Part shown: in pieces, positions 33,420-42,479 of the stretch
Position numbering within the stretch: the first letter of the stretch is position 1
Layout of the letters: every line of letters begins with the position of its first letter
Source: Egicoccus sp. AB-alg6-2
GTDB taxonomy: Bacteria > Actinomycetota > Nitriliruptoria > Nitriliruptorales > Nitriliruptoraceae
DNA: 64,000 nt
Direction of reading: 5' to 3'
NCBI RefSeq assembly: GCF_041821025.1
Contig: NZ_JBGUAY010000001.1
Span: forward strand, 124,001-188,000
Notes under the pieces: generated by a model
What the model was told of the DNA's origin: nothing
What the model saw: only the letters and a program-made list of their open reading frames with translations
Database searches by the model: none
Translations under genes and position numbers: made by a program

Positions 33420-35066
33420 TTGGTAGAGGAGTTCCCGGAACGCGCCGGCCCGGCGACGTCCGACGACGACGCGCCCACGTTGATGGGTGCCGAGTCGTTC
33501 GACGACGTGTCGACCGCGATCCCCCCGAACGCCGTCGCCGACGGCGAGCACCGCCCGTGGCCCGACCGCTCCCACGTGGGCGGCCGCTACCACCTCGAGG
33601 AACCCATCGCCTCGGGCGGCGCGGCGATCGTGTGGCGCGCCTTCGACGAGAACCTGTCGCGTTCGGTCGCGGTCAAGCTGCTGCACCCCCACCACGCGAC
33701 CGACCCGACCGTCGTGGAGCGGTTCGAGCGCGAGTCCCGCGCCGCCGCCCAGCTCAACCACCCCAACGCCGTGCGGATCTACGACACGGGGCGCGACGAC
33801 GAGTTGGTCTACCTCGTCATGGAGCACGTGGACGGGCCGAGCCTGCGTGACGTGCTGCGAGAACACGGACAGCTCGAGCCCATGGTCGTCGCCGCCATCG
33901 GCGAGCAGGTCGCCGCCGCGCTCGGCGAGGCGCACGCCCACGGTCTCGTGCACCGCGACGTGAAACCGGCCAACATCCTGCTCGCGTCCGACGGCACCGT
34001 GAAGGTGACCGACTTCGGCATCGCCAAGGCGTTGTCGGGGGCCGACGCGACGCTCACCAGCCCCGGCACGGTGGTCGGGACCGCCGCCTACGTCGCCCCC
34101 GAGCAGCTCGAGGACGCCAACGTCGACGCCCGGGCAGACATCTACGCCCTCGGCGTCGTCCTGTACGAGTGCCTCACGGGCCGCCCCGCGTTCAGCGGCG
34201 ACACGCCGACGGCCACCGCGGCGATGCGGCTGAGCTACGAGCTGATGCCGCCACGCCAGCTGGTCAGCGACATCCCCCGCGGACTCGACGACGTGGTGGT
34301 CCGCGCGACCCGGCGTGACCGCGGCGAGCGGTTCGACGACGGCACCACCATGGCCGCCGTCCTGGGCGAGCTCGTGACGGTCAAACCCAGCGAGCTGACG
34401 GCGTCGCTGGTCGACGCCACCCGCGAGCGGGGGCATCCCGACGGCTCGGGCGACGAGGCCCGCTTCTCCGGTCCCGTACCGACCACCCGGCGCGAGTACA
34501 CCACCCGCCTGGTCGCCGCCGTGGTCGGCAGCGTCGTGATCACGCTGGTCACCGTCTTCGCCGTGCTGGCGATGCGCTCACCCGAGCCGCGGACGTCGTC
34601 CGCGGCGGTGGAGTGGCGGGCCGCGAGCGCGGTGGTGTTCGATCCCAGCGAGCCCGGCCTCGGCGACAACGCCGCCGAGGCGTCCCTGGCGGTCGACGGC
34701 GACCTGCAGACCTCCTGGGGGACCGAGAGCTACGCCGACGCGCACTTCGAGGGGCGCAAGGACGGCGTCGGCCTGGTCATCGACCTCGGTGAGCCGGTCG
34801 AGGTACGCACGGTCGTCGTGCAGTTGGTCCGCGGCGGCGTCGACGTCGAGATCTACGCCGCCGATCAGCTTCCCGACGCGGCGCAGGGACTCGACGGCTG
34901 GGGTCAGCACCGGGTCGCGCAGACGGACATCCGTGCGTCGCAGCCGTTCGAGCTCGCCCCGACCACCCATCGCTACTGGATGCTGTGGATCTCGGGCCTG
35001 TCCCCGGACGCGAGCGGTCTCTTCACCGCCGAGGTCGCCGAGATCCAGCTGCTCGGTCCGTCGTGA
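33420..35066 (+). CDS. transmembrane Ser/Thr kinase with lectin-like ectodomain
   Basis: A 548-residue Hanks-type kinase. The catalytic lysine is in VAVKLL (K86), the catalytic loop HRDVKPAN at 178-185 and DFG at 198-200; the activation segment [17 protein letters not shown] is complete, so it should be active. A single helix at about 364-385 is followed by a C-terminal discoidin-like (F5/8-type) ectodomain with the [13 protein letters not shown] motif, the kind found at the end of mycobacterial MviN. The TTG at 33420 is chosen for GGAGAAGGG just upstream; GTG at 33330 and ATG at 33483 are alternatives. It heads a kinase-sigma-anti-sigma run. Confidence 0.87.
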   Translation: MVEEFPERAGPATSDDDAPTLMGAESFDDVSTAIPPNAVADGEHRPWPDRSHVGGRYHLEEPIASGGAAIVWRAFDENLSRSVAVKLLHPHHATDPTVVERFERESRAAAQLNHPNAVRIYDTGRDDELVYLVMEHVDGPSLRDVLREHGQLEPMVVAAIGEQVAAALGEAHAHGLVHRDVKPANILLASDGTVKVTDFGIAKALSGADATLTSPGTVVGTAAYVAPEQLEDANVDARADIYALGVVLYECLTGRPAFSGDTPTATAAMRLSYELMPPRQLVSDIPRGLDDVVVRATRRDRGERFDDGTTMAAVLGELVTVKPSELTASLVDATRERGHPDGSGDEARFSGPVPTTRREYTTRLVAAVVGSVVITLVTVFAVLAMRSPEPRTSSAAVEWRAASAVVFDPSEPGLGDNAAEASLAVDGDLQTSWGTESYADAHFEGRKDGVGLVIDLGEPVEVRTVVVQLVRGGVDVEIYAADQLPDAAQGLDGWGQHRVAQTDIRASQPFELAPTTHRYWMLWISGLSPDASGLFTAEVAEIQLLGPS

Positions 35067-35079
35067 GCCCGGGTAGGCG

Positions 35080-35751
35080 ATGACGAACCACGACGCCGAC
35101 GAGGCCGACGAGGCCGTTCTCGCGCGATTCACCGACGCGAGCCTGCCCGACGGCCAACGGCAGGCCGCGTTCCACGAACTCGTGCACCGCTACCAGCGCC
35201 GCGTGTACGCGGTGTGCGTGCGCGTGCTCGGTTCGCCCGCCGATGCGGAGGACGCGGTCCAGGAGACGTTCGTACGCCTGGCACGCGGAGCCGCCACCTT
35301 CCGTGGCGACGCCAAGCTGTCCACCTGGCTCTACCGCGTCGCGCGCAACGTCTGCACCGACCACGTGCGCTACGACGCCCGACGTCCCTCGACCCCGGTC
35401 GAGGACATCACCGCCGTCGGCGACCAGCCGCGTGCCGACGATGTCATCGCCGCACGCGAGACGGCGATGACCGTCGAGGCCGCGCTCGCCCAGCTCGACG
35501 AGCAGTCACGCCTGCTGCTGCTGCTGGTGGCGGTCGAGGGCCTGTCGTACGCCGAGGCGGCCGCCGCGGTCGACCTGCCCGTCGGCACCGTCAAGAGCCG
35601 GGTCTCCCGCGCCCGGGTCCGTCTCGGCGAGCTCCTGCGCGACGCCGACGCGCCCGGCGGCGATGCGCCGCGGTTCCGCCCCCGCGACGACGCGGACGGG
35701 CGGCCCGCACCCTCCGACCTGCAGACCAGGGGCCCACCCACCGGGGCGTGA
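35080..35751 (+). CDS. ECF-type RNA polymerase sigma factor (SigM-like position)
   Basis: A 223-residue ECF sigma factor. Region 2 (AFHELVHRYQRRVYAVCVRV, then DAEDAVQETFVRLARG and the LSTWLYRVARNVCTDHVR segment) recognises the -10 element; region 4 (LLVAVEGLSYAEAAAAVDLP with GTVKSRVSRARVRL) the -35. A Pro/Asp-rich tail follows. It lies 13 bp after the kinase and 104 bp before the membrane anti-sigma factor, the place of sigM in related genomes. Its own target promoters are not known. Confidence 0.92.
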   Translation: MTNHDADEADEAVLARFTDASLPDGQRQAAFHELVHRYQRRVYAVCVRVLGSPADAEDAVQETFVRLARGAATFRGDAKLSTWLYRVARNVCTDHVRYDARRPSTPVEDITAVGDQPRADDVIAARETAMTVEAALAQLDEQSRLLLLLVAVEGLSYAEAAAAVDLPVGTVKSRVSRARVRLGELLRDADAPGGDAPRFRPRDDADGRPAPSDLQTRGPPTGA

Positions 35752-35855
35752 CCGTGCGCGACGCAACCACTGCCGCCACGCTGACGTCCCACCACCACGA
35801 GCCGGCCCACCGGCACCCCTGACCACCCCGTACGCATCCGAGGAAGCCACCCCCC

Positions 35856-36899
35856 GTGGACGCCGCCGAGCGCATCGCCGACTACCTGTCCGGCGACCTT
35901 CCCCCGGACGAGCGCGCCGCCTTCGAGGCGGACCTCGACCGGGACGCTGCCCTGCGCGCCCAGCTCGCGTCCGCCCGTCGCGCCGACGTCGCCCTCGACG
36001 GCATCGCCGCGACCACCCTTCCCGAGGGCTTCACCGACCGGCTCCGCACCGCGGTCGACGCCGAGTTGCAGGACCTGTTCACCCCGGCGACCGTCGAGGT
36101 GGCCGCCGATCCCCGGGTGGCCGCGGCCGCCGAGCTCGGCCGCAACGACGACCTCGCGGCGCGACGTGCGGCCCGCCAGGCGCCGCGTTGGACCGGGCTG
36201 GCAGGTGCGGCCGCCGCCGCGGTCGTGGCCGTGGCCGCCGTCGTCGGGGTCTCCACCCTGGGGGGCGCGGGCGACCAGGGCGCCGACATGGCGTCACCCG
36301 CGGAGGACACCGCCGGCGGCGCCGAGACCTTCGAGAGCGCCGAGGACGGCGAAGCGGGCACGATGATGGCGCCCGAGTCCGACGCCGACGACGCCGGCGA
36401 CGAGGCCACCGAGGAGCAGGCCAGCGACGCCGCGCTCGGAGACGCACCCGCCGCAGACGGCGCCGTCGCGGACGGACCCACCATCTTCGCCGACGACCGG
36501 GACCTCGACGAGGCCGACCTCGACGAGATCCTGCTGGCGGTCGAACTGCAGGAGGTCGGTGCCCGTCGGCTCGACGAGACCACCGGCGCCGCGCTGGCCC
36601 GCGACTGGACCCAGGTGATCCGCGACTCGCCGTTCGCCGCCGCCACGGGCGACGAGCGCTTCCGCGTCGCCGGCGAGGTCACCGCCGACGACCGGACCGC
36701 CGCCGCGAGCTGCACCGAGGCCCATCTCGACGGACGCGCCGACGCGATCCCGGCCTACGTGGAACTGGCCTCCGTCTCGGGCCGGTCCGCCGTCGTGCTC
36801 GGCCTGGTCACGCTCGACGAGGCCACCGGCACGTACACGCGCCCGCAGGTCGTCGCGCTCGACCGCGACACCTGCGAGGTGCTCGCGACCCGCCCCTGA
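35856..36899 (+). CDS. membrane anti-sigma factor-like protein
   Basis: A 347-residue protein. Residues 1-70 start IADYLSGDLPPDERAAFEADL, the short N-terminal helix pattern of anti-sigma factors. A single helix spans about 112-135. The rest is extracytoplasmic, first an Ala/Asp/Glu-rich linker and then a folded domain with two cysteines (SCTEAH and DTCEVL) that could form a disulfide. There is no HX3CX2C zinc motif, so it is not an RsrA-type redox switch. It likely restrains the ECF sigma factor encoded just upstream. GTG start. Confidence 0.75.
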   Translation: MDAAERIADYLSGDLPPDERAAFEADLDRDAALRAQLASARRADVALDGIAATTLPEGFTDRLRTAVDAELQDLFTPATVEVAADPRVAAAAELGRNDDLAARRAARQAPRWTGLAGAAAAAVVAVAAVVGVSTLGGAGDQGADMASPAEDTAGGAETFESAEDGEAGTMMAPESDADDAGDEATEEQASDAALGDAPAADGAVADGPTIFADDRDLDEADLDEILLAVELQEVGARRLDETTGAALARDWTQVIRDSPFAAATGDERFRVAGEVTADDRTAAASCTEAHLDGRADAIPAYVELASVSGRSAVVLGLVTLDEATGTYTRPQVVALDRDTCEVLATRP

Positions 36900-36925
36900 G
36901 CGAGCGCGGCGACACCCCACGGCCG

Positions 36926-36952
36926 GGGAATGCCGCCGACGGCAGCGCCGTT
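36926..36952 (+). promoter_or_regulatory. SigR-type promoter of trxB (GGGAAT-N18-GTT)
   Basis: GGGAAT at 36926-36931 and GTT at 36950-36952 are separated by 18 bp, the consensus of the disulfide-stress sigma factor SigR of Streptomyces, which drives trxBA there. The +1 would fall near 36960, about 70 bp before the trxB start. A matching element precedes trxA. Confidence 0.7.
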
Positions 36953-37028
36953 TAGGCTCGGGAACGGTCGGACGGCATGCACGTCCGCCGTGACCCACCT
37001 CCCGCCCGCTCGAGCACAGGTTGTCCGC

Positions 37029-38006
37029 ATGTCCGTCTCCGACCGTGTCCACGACGTCGTCATCATCGGCTCCGGGCCCGCCGGTCTCACCGCGGCGCTC
37101 TACACCGCCCGTGCCGCCCTCGAGCCGCTGTTGATTGAAGGCGTCATCGACGGCGGCCCCACCGGCGGGCAGCTGACCCTGACCACCGACGTCGAGAACT
37201 TTCCCGGCTTCCCCGACGGGATCATGGGCCCGGAACTGATCCTGCAGATGCGGGCGCAGGCGGAGCGGTTCGGGACCCGCTTCGTCACCGAGGACGTCAC
37301 CTCCGTCGACCTGGCCGGTCCACTCAAGACGCTGACCACCGCGTCGGGTGCCACCATCACGACCCGCTCGCTGATCGTCGCCACCGGTGCGAAGCCACGC
37401 CGTCTCGACGTCCCCGGCGAGACCGAGCTGTGGGGATCGGGCGTGTCGGCGTGCGCCACCTGCGACGGCTTCTTCTTCAAGGACCGGCACGTCGTCATCG
37501 TCGGTGGTGGGGACTCCGCCATGGAGGAGGCCATCTTCCTCACCAAGTTCGCCGCCAAGGTCTCCGTCGTCCACCGCCGCGGTGAGCTGCGCGCCTCGAA
37601 GATCATGCAGGAGCGTGCCTTCAAGAACGACAAGATCGAGTTCGTCTGGAACGCCGAGATCGCCGAGGTCCGGGGCGCCGACGGACAGGTCTCCTCGGTG
37701 CTGATGCGCGACACGACCAGCGGCGACACCCGCGACTTCCCGTGCGAGGGGCTGTTCCTCGCCATCGGGCACATCCCCAACACCTGGCTGTTCGACGGGG
37801 TGCTCGACCGCGACGAGGAGGGTTACCTGCTCGTCGACCAGCCGTCGACGGCGACCAACGTCCCGGGCGTGTTCGCCTGCGGCGACGTGATGGACCAGGT
37901 CTACCGTCAGGCCATCACGGCGGCGGGCACCGGCTGCCGCGCCGCGATCGACGCCGAACGGTTCCTGGCCGAGCACACCGCGGTTGCCCCCCAGGACCCG
38001 CGCTGA
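37029..38006 (+). CDS. trxB: thioredoxin reductase
   Basis: A 325-residue flavoenzyme that passes electrons from NADPH to thioredoxin. FAD-binding GSGPAGLTAALY (about 14-25), the redox pair C142-A-T-C145, the NADPH-binding GGGDSAMEEA and the C-terminal FACGDVMDQVYRQ are all standard. ATG at 37029. It is followed by trxA, but a second promoter lies between them. Confidence 0.97.
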   Translation: MSVSDRVHDVVIIGSGPAGLTAALYTARAALEPLLIEGVIDGGPTGGQLTLTTDVENFPGFPDGIMGPELILQMRAQAERFGTRFVTEDVTSVDLAGPLKTLTTASGATITTRSLIVATGAKPRRLDVPGETELWGSGVSACATCDGFFFKDRHVVIVGGGDSAMEEAIFLTKFAAKVSVVHRRGELRASKIMQERAFKNDKIEFVWNAEIAEVRGADGQVSSVLMRDTTSGDTRDFPCEGLFLAIGHIPNTWLFDGVLDRDEEGYLLVDQPSTATNVPGVFACGDVMDQVYRQAITAAGTGCRAAIDAERFLAEHTAVAPQDPR

Positions 38007-38020
38007 CGGACCCCACGGCC

Positions 38021-38046
38021 GGAATAGCGTCGGGACCGCACACGTT
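38021..38046 (+). promoter_or_regulatory. SigR-type promoter of trxA (GGAAT-N18-GTT)
   Basis: GGAAT at 38021-38025 and GTT at 38044-38046 with an 18-bp spacer, the same geometry as the element before trxB. It would let trxA be induced on its own. The trxA ATG is 46 bp beyond the GTT. Confidence 0.65.
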
Positions 38047-38091
38047 CGTCCTGACGACACCCACCTCCCACACCGAACAAGGATGCAGCAC

Positions 38092-38415
38092 ATGGGCGCG
38101 ACCCCCGTCACCGACGGCGAGTGGCAGAACGAGGTTCTCGACGCCGACGCTCCGGTCCTCGTCGACTTCTGGGCCGAGTGGTGCGGCCCGTGCCGCATGG
38201 TCGGTCCGATCGTCGACGAGATCGCCGACGAGCACGGCGAGAAGCTGAAGGTCCTCAAGCTCAACGTCGACGAGAACCCCGGCACCGCGCGCGAGTACGG
38301 CGTGATGTCCATCCCGACGCTGATGGTCTTCAAGGGCGGCCAGCCCGACAAGCGCATCGTGGGCGCCAAGCCGAAGTCCGCGCTCCTCGCCGATCTCGCC
38401 GACTACGTCGGCTAG
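38092..38415 (+). CDS. trxA: thioredoxin
   Basis: A 107-residue thioredoxin. The active site WCGPC is at residues 30-34 (VDFWAEWCGPCRM), the conserved cis-proline in SIPTLMVFKGG. It reduces protein disulfides with electrons from TrxB. ATG at 38092 is preferred over the ATG at 38083 because AAGGA then has proper spacing. A hairpin terminator follows. Confidence 0.97.
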   Translation: MGATPVTDGEWQNEVLDADAPVLVDFWAEWCGPCRMVGPIVDEIADEHGEKLKVLKLNVDENPGTAREYGVMSIPTLMVFKGGQPDKRIVGAKPKSALLADLADYVG

Positions 38416-38451
38416 AACGGCCCACCCCCGCTCCGCACCGAATGCATCCCC

Positions 38452-38479
38452 GCTGCCCCGTGCCCGCGCACGGGGCAGC
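38452..38479 (+). terminator. hairpin terminator after trxA
   Basis: A 12-bp perfect stem (38452-38463 with 38468-38479) and a CCGC loop lie 37 bp after the trxA stop and 38 bp before the next start. Confidence 0.8.
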
Positions 38480-38516
38480 CGCCGTGCTCGCCCTCTGCTG
38501 CTGAACAGGACCGTCC

Positions 38517-39131
38517 GTGCCAGACGTCGTGGAACTGATCGGCTACCTGGCGTCGGCGCTGATCGTCGTCAGCCTGCTCATGGCCTCGGTGCTGCGGCTG
38601 CGCGTGGTGAACCTCGTCGGTTCGCTGGTGTTCACCACCTACGGCGTACTCATCGATTCACCACCGGTCGTGATCGCCAACGCCGCGATCGTGTGCATCA
38701 ACGTCTACTACCTGACGCGCCTGTTGCGCGATCGCGCCGGGGCGGCCTACTTCGAGGTGGTCGGCGTGGCGCCTCGCGCGGCGTTCCTGCAGCGGTTTTT
38801 GGCCTTCCACCACGACGACATCCTCGAGTCCCAGCCCCACTTCGCCGGCGTCGGCGACGACCACCTGGCGTGGCTCGTCCTGCGCGACGCCACGCCGGTG
38901 GGTGTCGTGCTCGCACGGCCCGCCGGTGACGTCGGACACCTCGACCTCGACTACGTCACGCCCGAGCACCGGGACTTCACGGCCGGACAGGTGCTGTACG
39001 GCGAATCGGGCGCGCTGCGCGAGGCCGGCTTCCGCGAGGTCACCGCGGTCGGCGCGACGGGACTGCACCGCCGCTATCTCGCCCGCATGGGGTTCGTCGA
39101 GCACGAGGACCGCTGGGTCCGGCCGGTGTGA
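38517..39131 (+). CDS. YgjV-like membrane domain fused to a GNAT-like domain
   Basis: A 204-residue protein. Residues 1-70 hold three membrane helices (LIGYLASALIVVSLLMASVL, a second near VFTTYGVL, and IANAAIVCINVYYL) as in the small YgjV inner-membrane family. Residues 80-204 look like a compact acetyltransferase-type fold (GVGDDHLAWLVLRDATPVGVVL, then GFREVTAVGATGLHRRYLARMGF). The same joined layout is known for some YgjV-family members, but the role is not established. GTG start. It lies between trxA and the amidase. Confidence 0.65.
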   Translation: MPDVVELIGYLASALIVVSLLMASVLRLRVVNLVGSLVFTTYGVLIDSPPVVIANAAIVCINVYYLTRLLRDRAGAAYFEVVGVAPRAAFLQRFLAFHHDDILESQPHFAGVGDDHLAWLVLRDATPVGVVLARPAGDVGHLDLDYVTPEHRDFTAGQVLYGESGALREAGFREVTAVGATGLHRRYLARMGFVEHEDRWVRPV

Positions 39132-39184
39132 GGCGAGTGGACGTGGCCGCGCCCACCACCCGACGCCCTACGCTCTGCCCGCGT

Positions 39185-40273
39185 ATGGAACTCATCCAGG
39201 TCGGATCCGCCGGTGTCGAGGTCGAGGACGTGCAGCGACGTCTCGGCGACCTCGGCCTGCCCTGCGACGGCGACAGCGGCGTCTTCGCGTCGCGGACGCT
39301 CGCGGCGGTGCGCGCCTTCCAGCAGCAGCGCGGGCTTCCCGCGGACGGCATCGTCGGCCCGGACACCTGGCACGCCCTGGTCGGTGCGTCCTTCCGGCTC
39401 GGCGACCGCATGCTCTACGTCACGCGACCCATCCTGCAGGGCGACGACGTCCGGGACCTGCAACGGCGTCTGAACCAACTCGGCTTCGACGCCGGCTACG
39501 AGGACGGGTTGTACGGCTCGCAGACCTTCGAGGCGGTGCGCGACTTCCAGCTCAACGTCGGGCTCACCAGCGACGGCATCGCCGGTCCCGACACGATCGA
39601 CCTGCTGCGCCGGCTGTACCGCCAACACCAGGAGGCGCCGGCGTACGCCGTCCGCGAGCGTGAATGGCTGCGTTCGGCACCGCGCCTCTCGGTCGCCGGG
39701 GTGCGGATCATGATCGATCCCGGCCACAGTCCCGAACTCCCGGGGTTCGTGAACCCCGACGGGATCGAGGAACAGCAGGTCACGTGGGAGATCGCCGCGC
39801 TGCTCGAGGGCCGCCTGGCCGCCCTGGGGGCGCACGTCATCCTGGCCCGTGGTCCCGCGACCTCACCGACGCCGTCCGAGCGGGCCCAGCACGCCAACGA
39901 GGAGGGCGTCGAGGCGATCCTGTCGATCCACTGCAACGGCATGCCCTCGCCGGCGGCGCATGGTGCGGCCGCCTACTACTTCGGGCACGAGGGTGCCGTG
40001 TCGGAGCGTGGCCGGCTGCTGGCCCAGCTCGCCCTCGACCACGTCGTCGCCGGGACGGGGACACTCAACTGCCGCACGCACCCGTCGACGACGGCGCTGC
40101 TGCGCGAGTCTCGTGCGCCGGCGGTGCTGGTCGAGCCCGGTTTCCTGACCCATCCCGAGGAAGGCCGCGCCCTGGCCGATCCGGCCCACCAGCGCGCCAT
40201 CGCGGCGGCGCTGGCCGACGGCCTGGTCGGGTTCCTGACCGGCGCGCGCGTGCCTGTCGGCGCCACGGCCTGA
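39185..40273 (+). CDS. CwlM-like N-acetylmuramoyl-L-alanine amidase family protein
   Basis: A 362-residue protein: two peptidoglycan-binding (PG_binding_1) domains, residues 1-68 and 76-145 (each with the FASRTLAAVRAFQ or YGSQTFEAVRDFQ helix), then Amidase_3 from about 173, with zinc ligand H181 in IDPGHSPE, SIHCNG, and the catalytic glutamate in VEPGFL. No signal peptide is seen, as in mycobacterial CwlM, a cytoplasmic regulator of MurA controlled by Ser/Thr phosphorylation; the neighbouring kinase makes that parallel attractive. The ATG at 39185 is used; a GTG at 39128 would overlap the previous stop. Confidence 0.87.
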   Translation: MELIQVGSAGVEVEDVQRRLGDLGLPCDGDSGVFASRTLAAVRAFQQQRGLPADGIVGPDTWHALVGASFRLGDRMLYVTRPILQGDDVRDLQRRLNQLGFDAGYEDGLYGSQTFEAVRDFQLNVGLTSDGIAGPDTIDLLRRLYRQHQEAPAYAVREREWLRSAPRLSVAGVRIMIDPGHSPELPGFVNPDGIEEQQVTWEIAALLEGRLAALGAHVILARGPATSPTPSERAQHANEEGVEAILSIHCNGMPSPAAHGAAAYYFGHEGAVSERGRLLAQLALDHVVAGTGTLNCRTHPSTTALLRESRAPAVLVEPGFLTHPEEGRALADPAHQRAIAAALADGLVGFLTGARVPVGATA

Positions 40274-40276
40274 TCG

Positions 40277-41470
40277 CTACCGCACCGCGACGGGTGGGCG
40301 CAGCAGTCCGGCGCGTGCGTTGATGACGACCGCGCCGAGCGCGACGCAGCCGGCACCCGCGAGCAGCGCCAGCGCGGGCCCCTGGACGTCCACGGCGGCG
40401 CCCGAGAGCGCGGCTCCGGCGGCGACCCCGAACACGACCGCGGACTGGGTCCACGACTGCGCCTCGGTCTGCGTCCCGGCCAGGGCCAGGTCGTCGATCA
40501 GTTGGAAGGCACAGATCGTGGTGGGGGCGAGGAAGACGCCGCCGAGGAACAGTGCGACCGCGAACGACCTCGTCGAGCCGAGCGCCAGGGGCAGCAACGC
40601 CAACCCGCTGGCCAGGACGACCACGAGCACCCGCAACCGCAGCTCGAGCGTCCCCGGCCACGACCTGGCCCCGTAGACGAGCCCGCCGAGCAGGCTGCCG
40701 CCCGCGATGGCGGCGAGCAGACCGCCGGCCGTCTCGGGGCTTCCTGCGAGTTCCGCGACGGCGGGCACGACGATGTCGATGACCCCGAACACCACCGCCA
40801 TGCACCCGAACGCCACCACCATCACCCGGACACCGGGCGAGCGCAGGGCACCGCCGACCCCGACGGCATGGGCACGCGGCGGCAGGGAGCGGACGGTCTC
40901 GGTGCCGGCGTACGACAAGCCCCCGAGCATCGCGATGGCGCCCGCGACGACCACCGCCGCGCCGCCACCGACCCGCGTGTCGATGGCGGCGGCCGCCAGC
41001 GGGCCCAGCACGAAACCGAGCTCGACCCCGATCGACGACACGGCGAACGCGGCTTCCCGCATCCTGCCGGTCGGGAACAACGTCGAGAGCAGGACCCGTG
41101 AGCAGGCGGTGACCGGCGGCAGGAACAGGCCGGTCACCACGGTCACGGCCACCAGCCCCCCGACCGGCGCCCCTCGCCCGACCAGCAGCGCCAGTGCGAG
41201 GGTCCCGGCGGCGTAGAGCACCGCATCGGGCACCAGCAGCCGGGTCTGACCGATGCGGTCGGCGAGGCGCCCCTGTACCGGGGCGCCGATGCCCACGCCG
41301 ATCTGGTGTCCGGAGGTGACGAGGCCGGCGGCCACGAAGCTGTACCCGCTGCCGCGCAGCATCAGCACGATCGCCAGCGCCATCATGCCCGGCGTGAGCC
41401 GGGAGACGGTCGCGGCGATCAGCGGCCAGCGGGCCTCGGGATGGGCGAACAGGTCGCGATAGGCGCGCAC
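40277..41470 (-). CDS. MFS transporter
   Basis: A 397-residue major facilitator with about 12 helices. The loop QGRLADRIGQTRLLVPDA is the signature between helices 2 and 3. It resembles permease-type efflux pumps with no recognised substrate. GTG start at 41470, 58 bp from the GNAT gene on the same strand. It converges with the amidase gene, with only 3 bp between their stops. Confidence 0.87.
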   Translation of the reverse strand: MRAYRDLFAHPEARWPLIAATVSRLTPGMMALAIVLMLRGSGYSFVAAGLVTSGHQIGVGIGAPVQGRLADRIGQTRLLVPDAVLYAAGTLALALLVGRGAPVGGLVAVTVVTGLFLPPVTACSRVLLSTLFPTGRMREAAFAVSSIGVELGFVLGPLAAAAIDTRVGGGAAVVVAGAIAMLGGLSYAGTETVRSLPPRAHAVGVGGALRSPGVRVMVVAFGCMAVVFGVIDIVVPAVAELAGSPETAGGLLAAIAGGSLLGGLVYGARSWPGTLELRLRVLVVVLASGLALLPLALGSTRSFAVALFLGGVFLAPTTICAFQLIDDLALAGTQTEAQSWTQSAVVFGVAAGAALSGAAVDVQGPALALLAGAGCVALGAVVINARAGLLRPPVAVR

Positions 41471-41528
41471 GCAACACCGGTGGTGGGACAGGGCGACGTC
41501 GAGGAGTCGGCGCGCCGGAAGCGGCCGC

Positions 41529-42218
41529 TCAGCGTACCCCCGTCGGATCGTCGTCCCGGGCCGCCGGATGGGCCGCCGGTGACGGCACGGGGACGGGTGC
41601 CCGCACGCGTCGGGGCAGGTGCGCGAGCATCTCCTCGAGCGCGTGTTCGAGCGACTCGGCCCACCGGAGGGTGCGGCGGGCGTCGATGCGCAGCAAGGGG
41701 ATCCGAGGATGTTCGCCGTGGACCTCGAAGCCTTCGTGGAGCAGCCACGTCGCCGGCAGATAGCAGGCCCGTTCGCGCCAGCGCCGGTCGCCGTAGGCCT
41801 CGACGGCCCCGATGTCGAGGCGGATGGCCTCCTTCAGCGCCGCCTGCACCAGCAGGCGTCCCAGACCCAGACCCCGCCACTGCGGCTGCACCCACACCGT
41901 CGCCAACAGCAACGAACCCGGCGACACCCTCGGGAGCAGCGCGGGACGGGGCGCGAACGCGTCGGCCGGACCGAACACGGCGTGTGCCACCACCTCGTCG
42001 TCGACCTTCACGACCCGCCCCGGGTTGCGCCCCTCCTGGACCAGCGACGACGCCCAGGCCTGTTTTCGCGTCAGCGGCTGGGTCCAGTCCGCCGCGCCGT
42101 CGCCCGAGCGGCCGTCGGCGGGACAACGCCCACCCAACTCCCAGAACAGGCATTCGCGGCAGTGCGCCGGCAGCTCCTCGACGACGTCGCCGTGCAGACT
42201 GACCAGGCGGCGGGACAC
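41529..42218 (-). CDS. GNAT family N-acetyltransferase
   Basis: A 229-residue GNAT enzyme. The acetyl-CoA-binding motif A is VQPQWRGLGLGRLLVQAAL (about 115-133). The N-terminal third is a Cys-containing extension (LPAHCRECLFWELGGRC) that could bind metal. This actinobacterial subfamily often sits near parAB; its acceptor is unknown. The tail is Pro- and Arg-rich. GTG start at 42218, in front of a small membrane protein on the same strand. Confidence 0.83.
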   Translation of the reverse strand: MSRRLVSLHGDVVEELPAHCRECLFWELGGRCPADGRSGDGAADWTQPLTRKQAWASSLVQEGRNPGRVVKVDDEVVAHAVFGPADAFAPRPALLPRVSPGSLLLATVWVQPQWRGLGLGRLLVQAALKEAIRLDIGAVEAYGDRRWRERACYLPATWLLHEGFEVHGEHPRIPLLRIDARRTLRWAESLEHALEEMLAHLPRRVRAPVPVPSPAAHPAARDDDPTGVR

Positions 42219-42224
42219 CTCGAA

Positions 42225-42380
42225 TCAGCTCCGGTGCGGATGCGACCAGGGATCGCGTGGGACGACCCGCAGTGCCAGGGCCCCGGCGAGCCCACCCACG
42301 AGGAGACCGACGACGGCGCGTCGCCAGCCACCGGCGGCCACGTGGCGGGTGGCCGGTGGAGCCAGTTGCACCTCGGTCAT
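42225..42380 (-). CDS. small single-helix membrane protein
   Basis: A 51-residue protein with one membrane helix (RRAVVGLLVGGLAGALALRVV, residues about 20-40) between basic flanks. The ATG at 42380 has only a weak AGGC site. It ends 6 bp before the start of the GNAT gene, so co-transcription is likely. No family recognised. Confidence 0.5.
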   Translation of the reverse strand: MTEVQLAPPATRHVAAGGWRRAVVGLLVGGLAGALALRVVPRDPWSHPHRS

Positions 42381-42479
42381 GGCCGCTGCCTGTTCGTTCC
42401 GCCTGCTCGCTACGCTCGATGCTACCGGCGATGCGGTCACGCACCCCCCGAGCGTGGGTGCACGATCCGAAAGAGGCGT

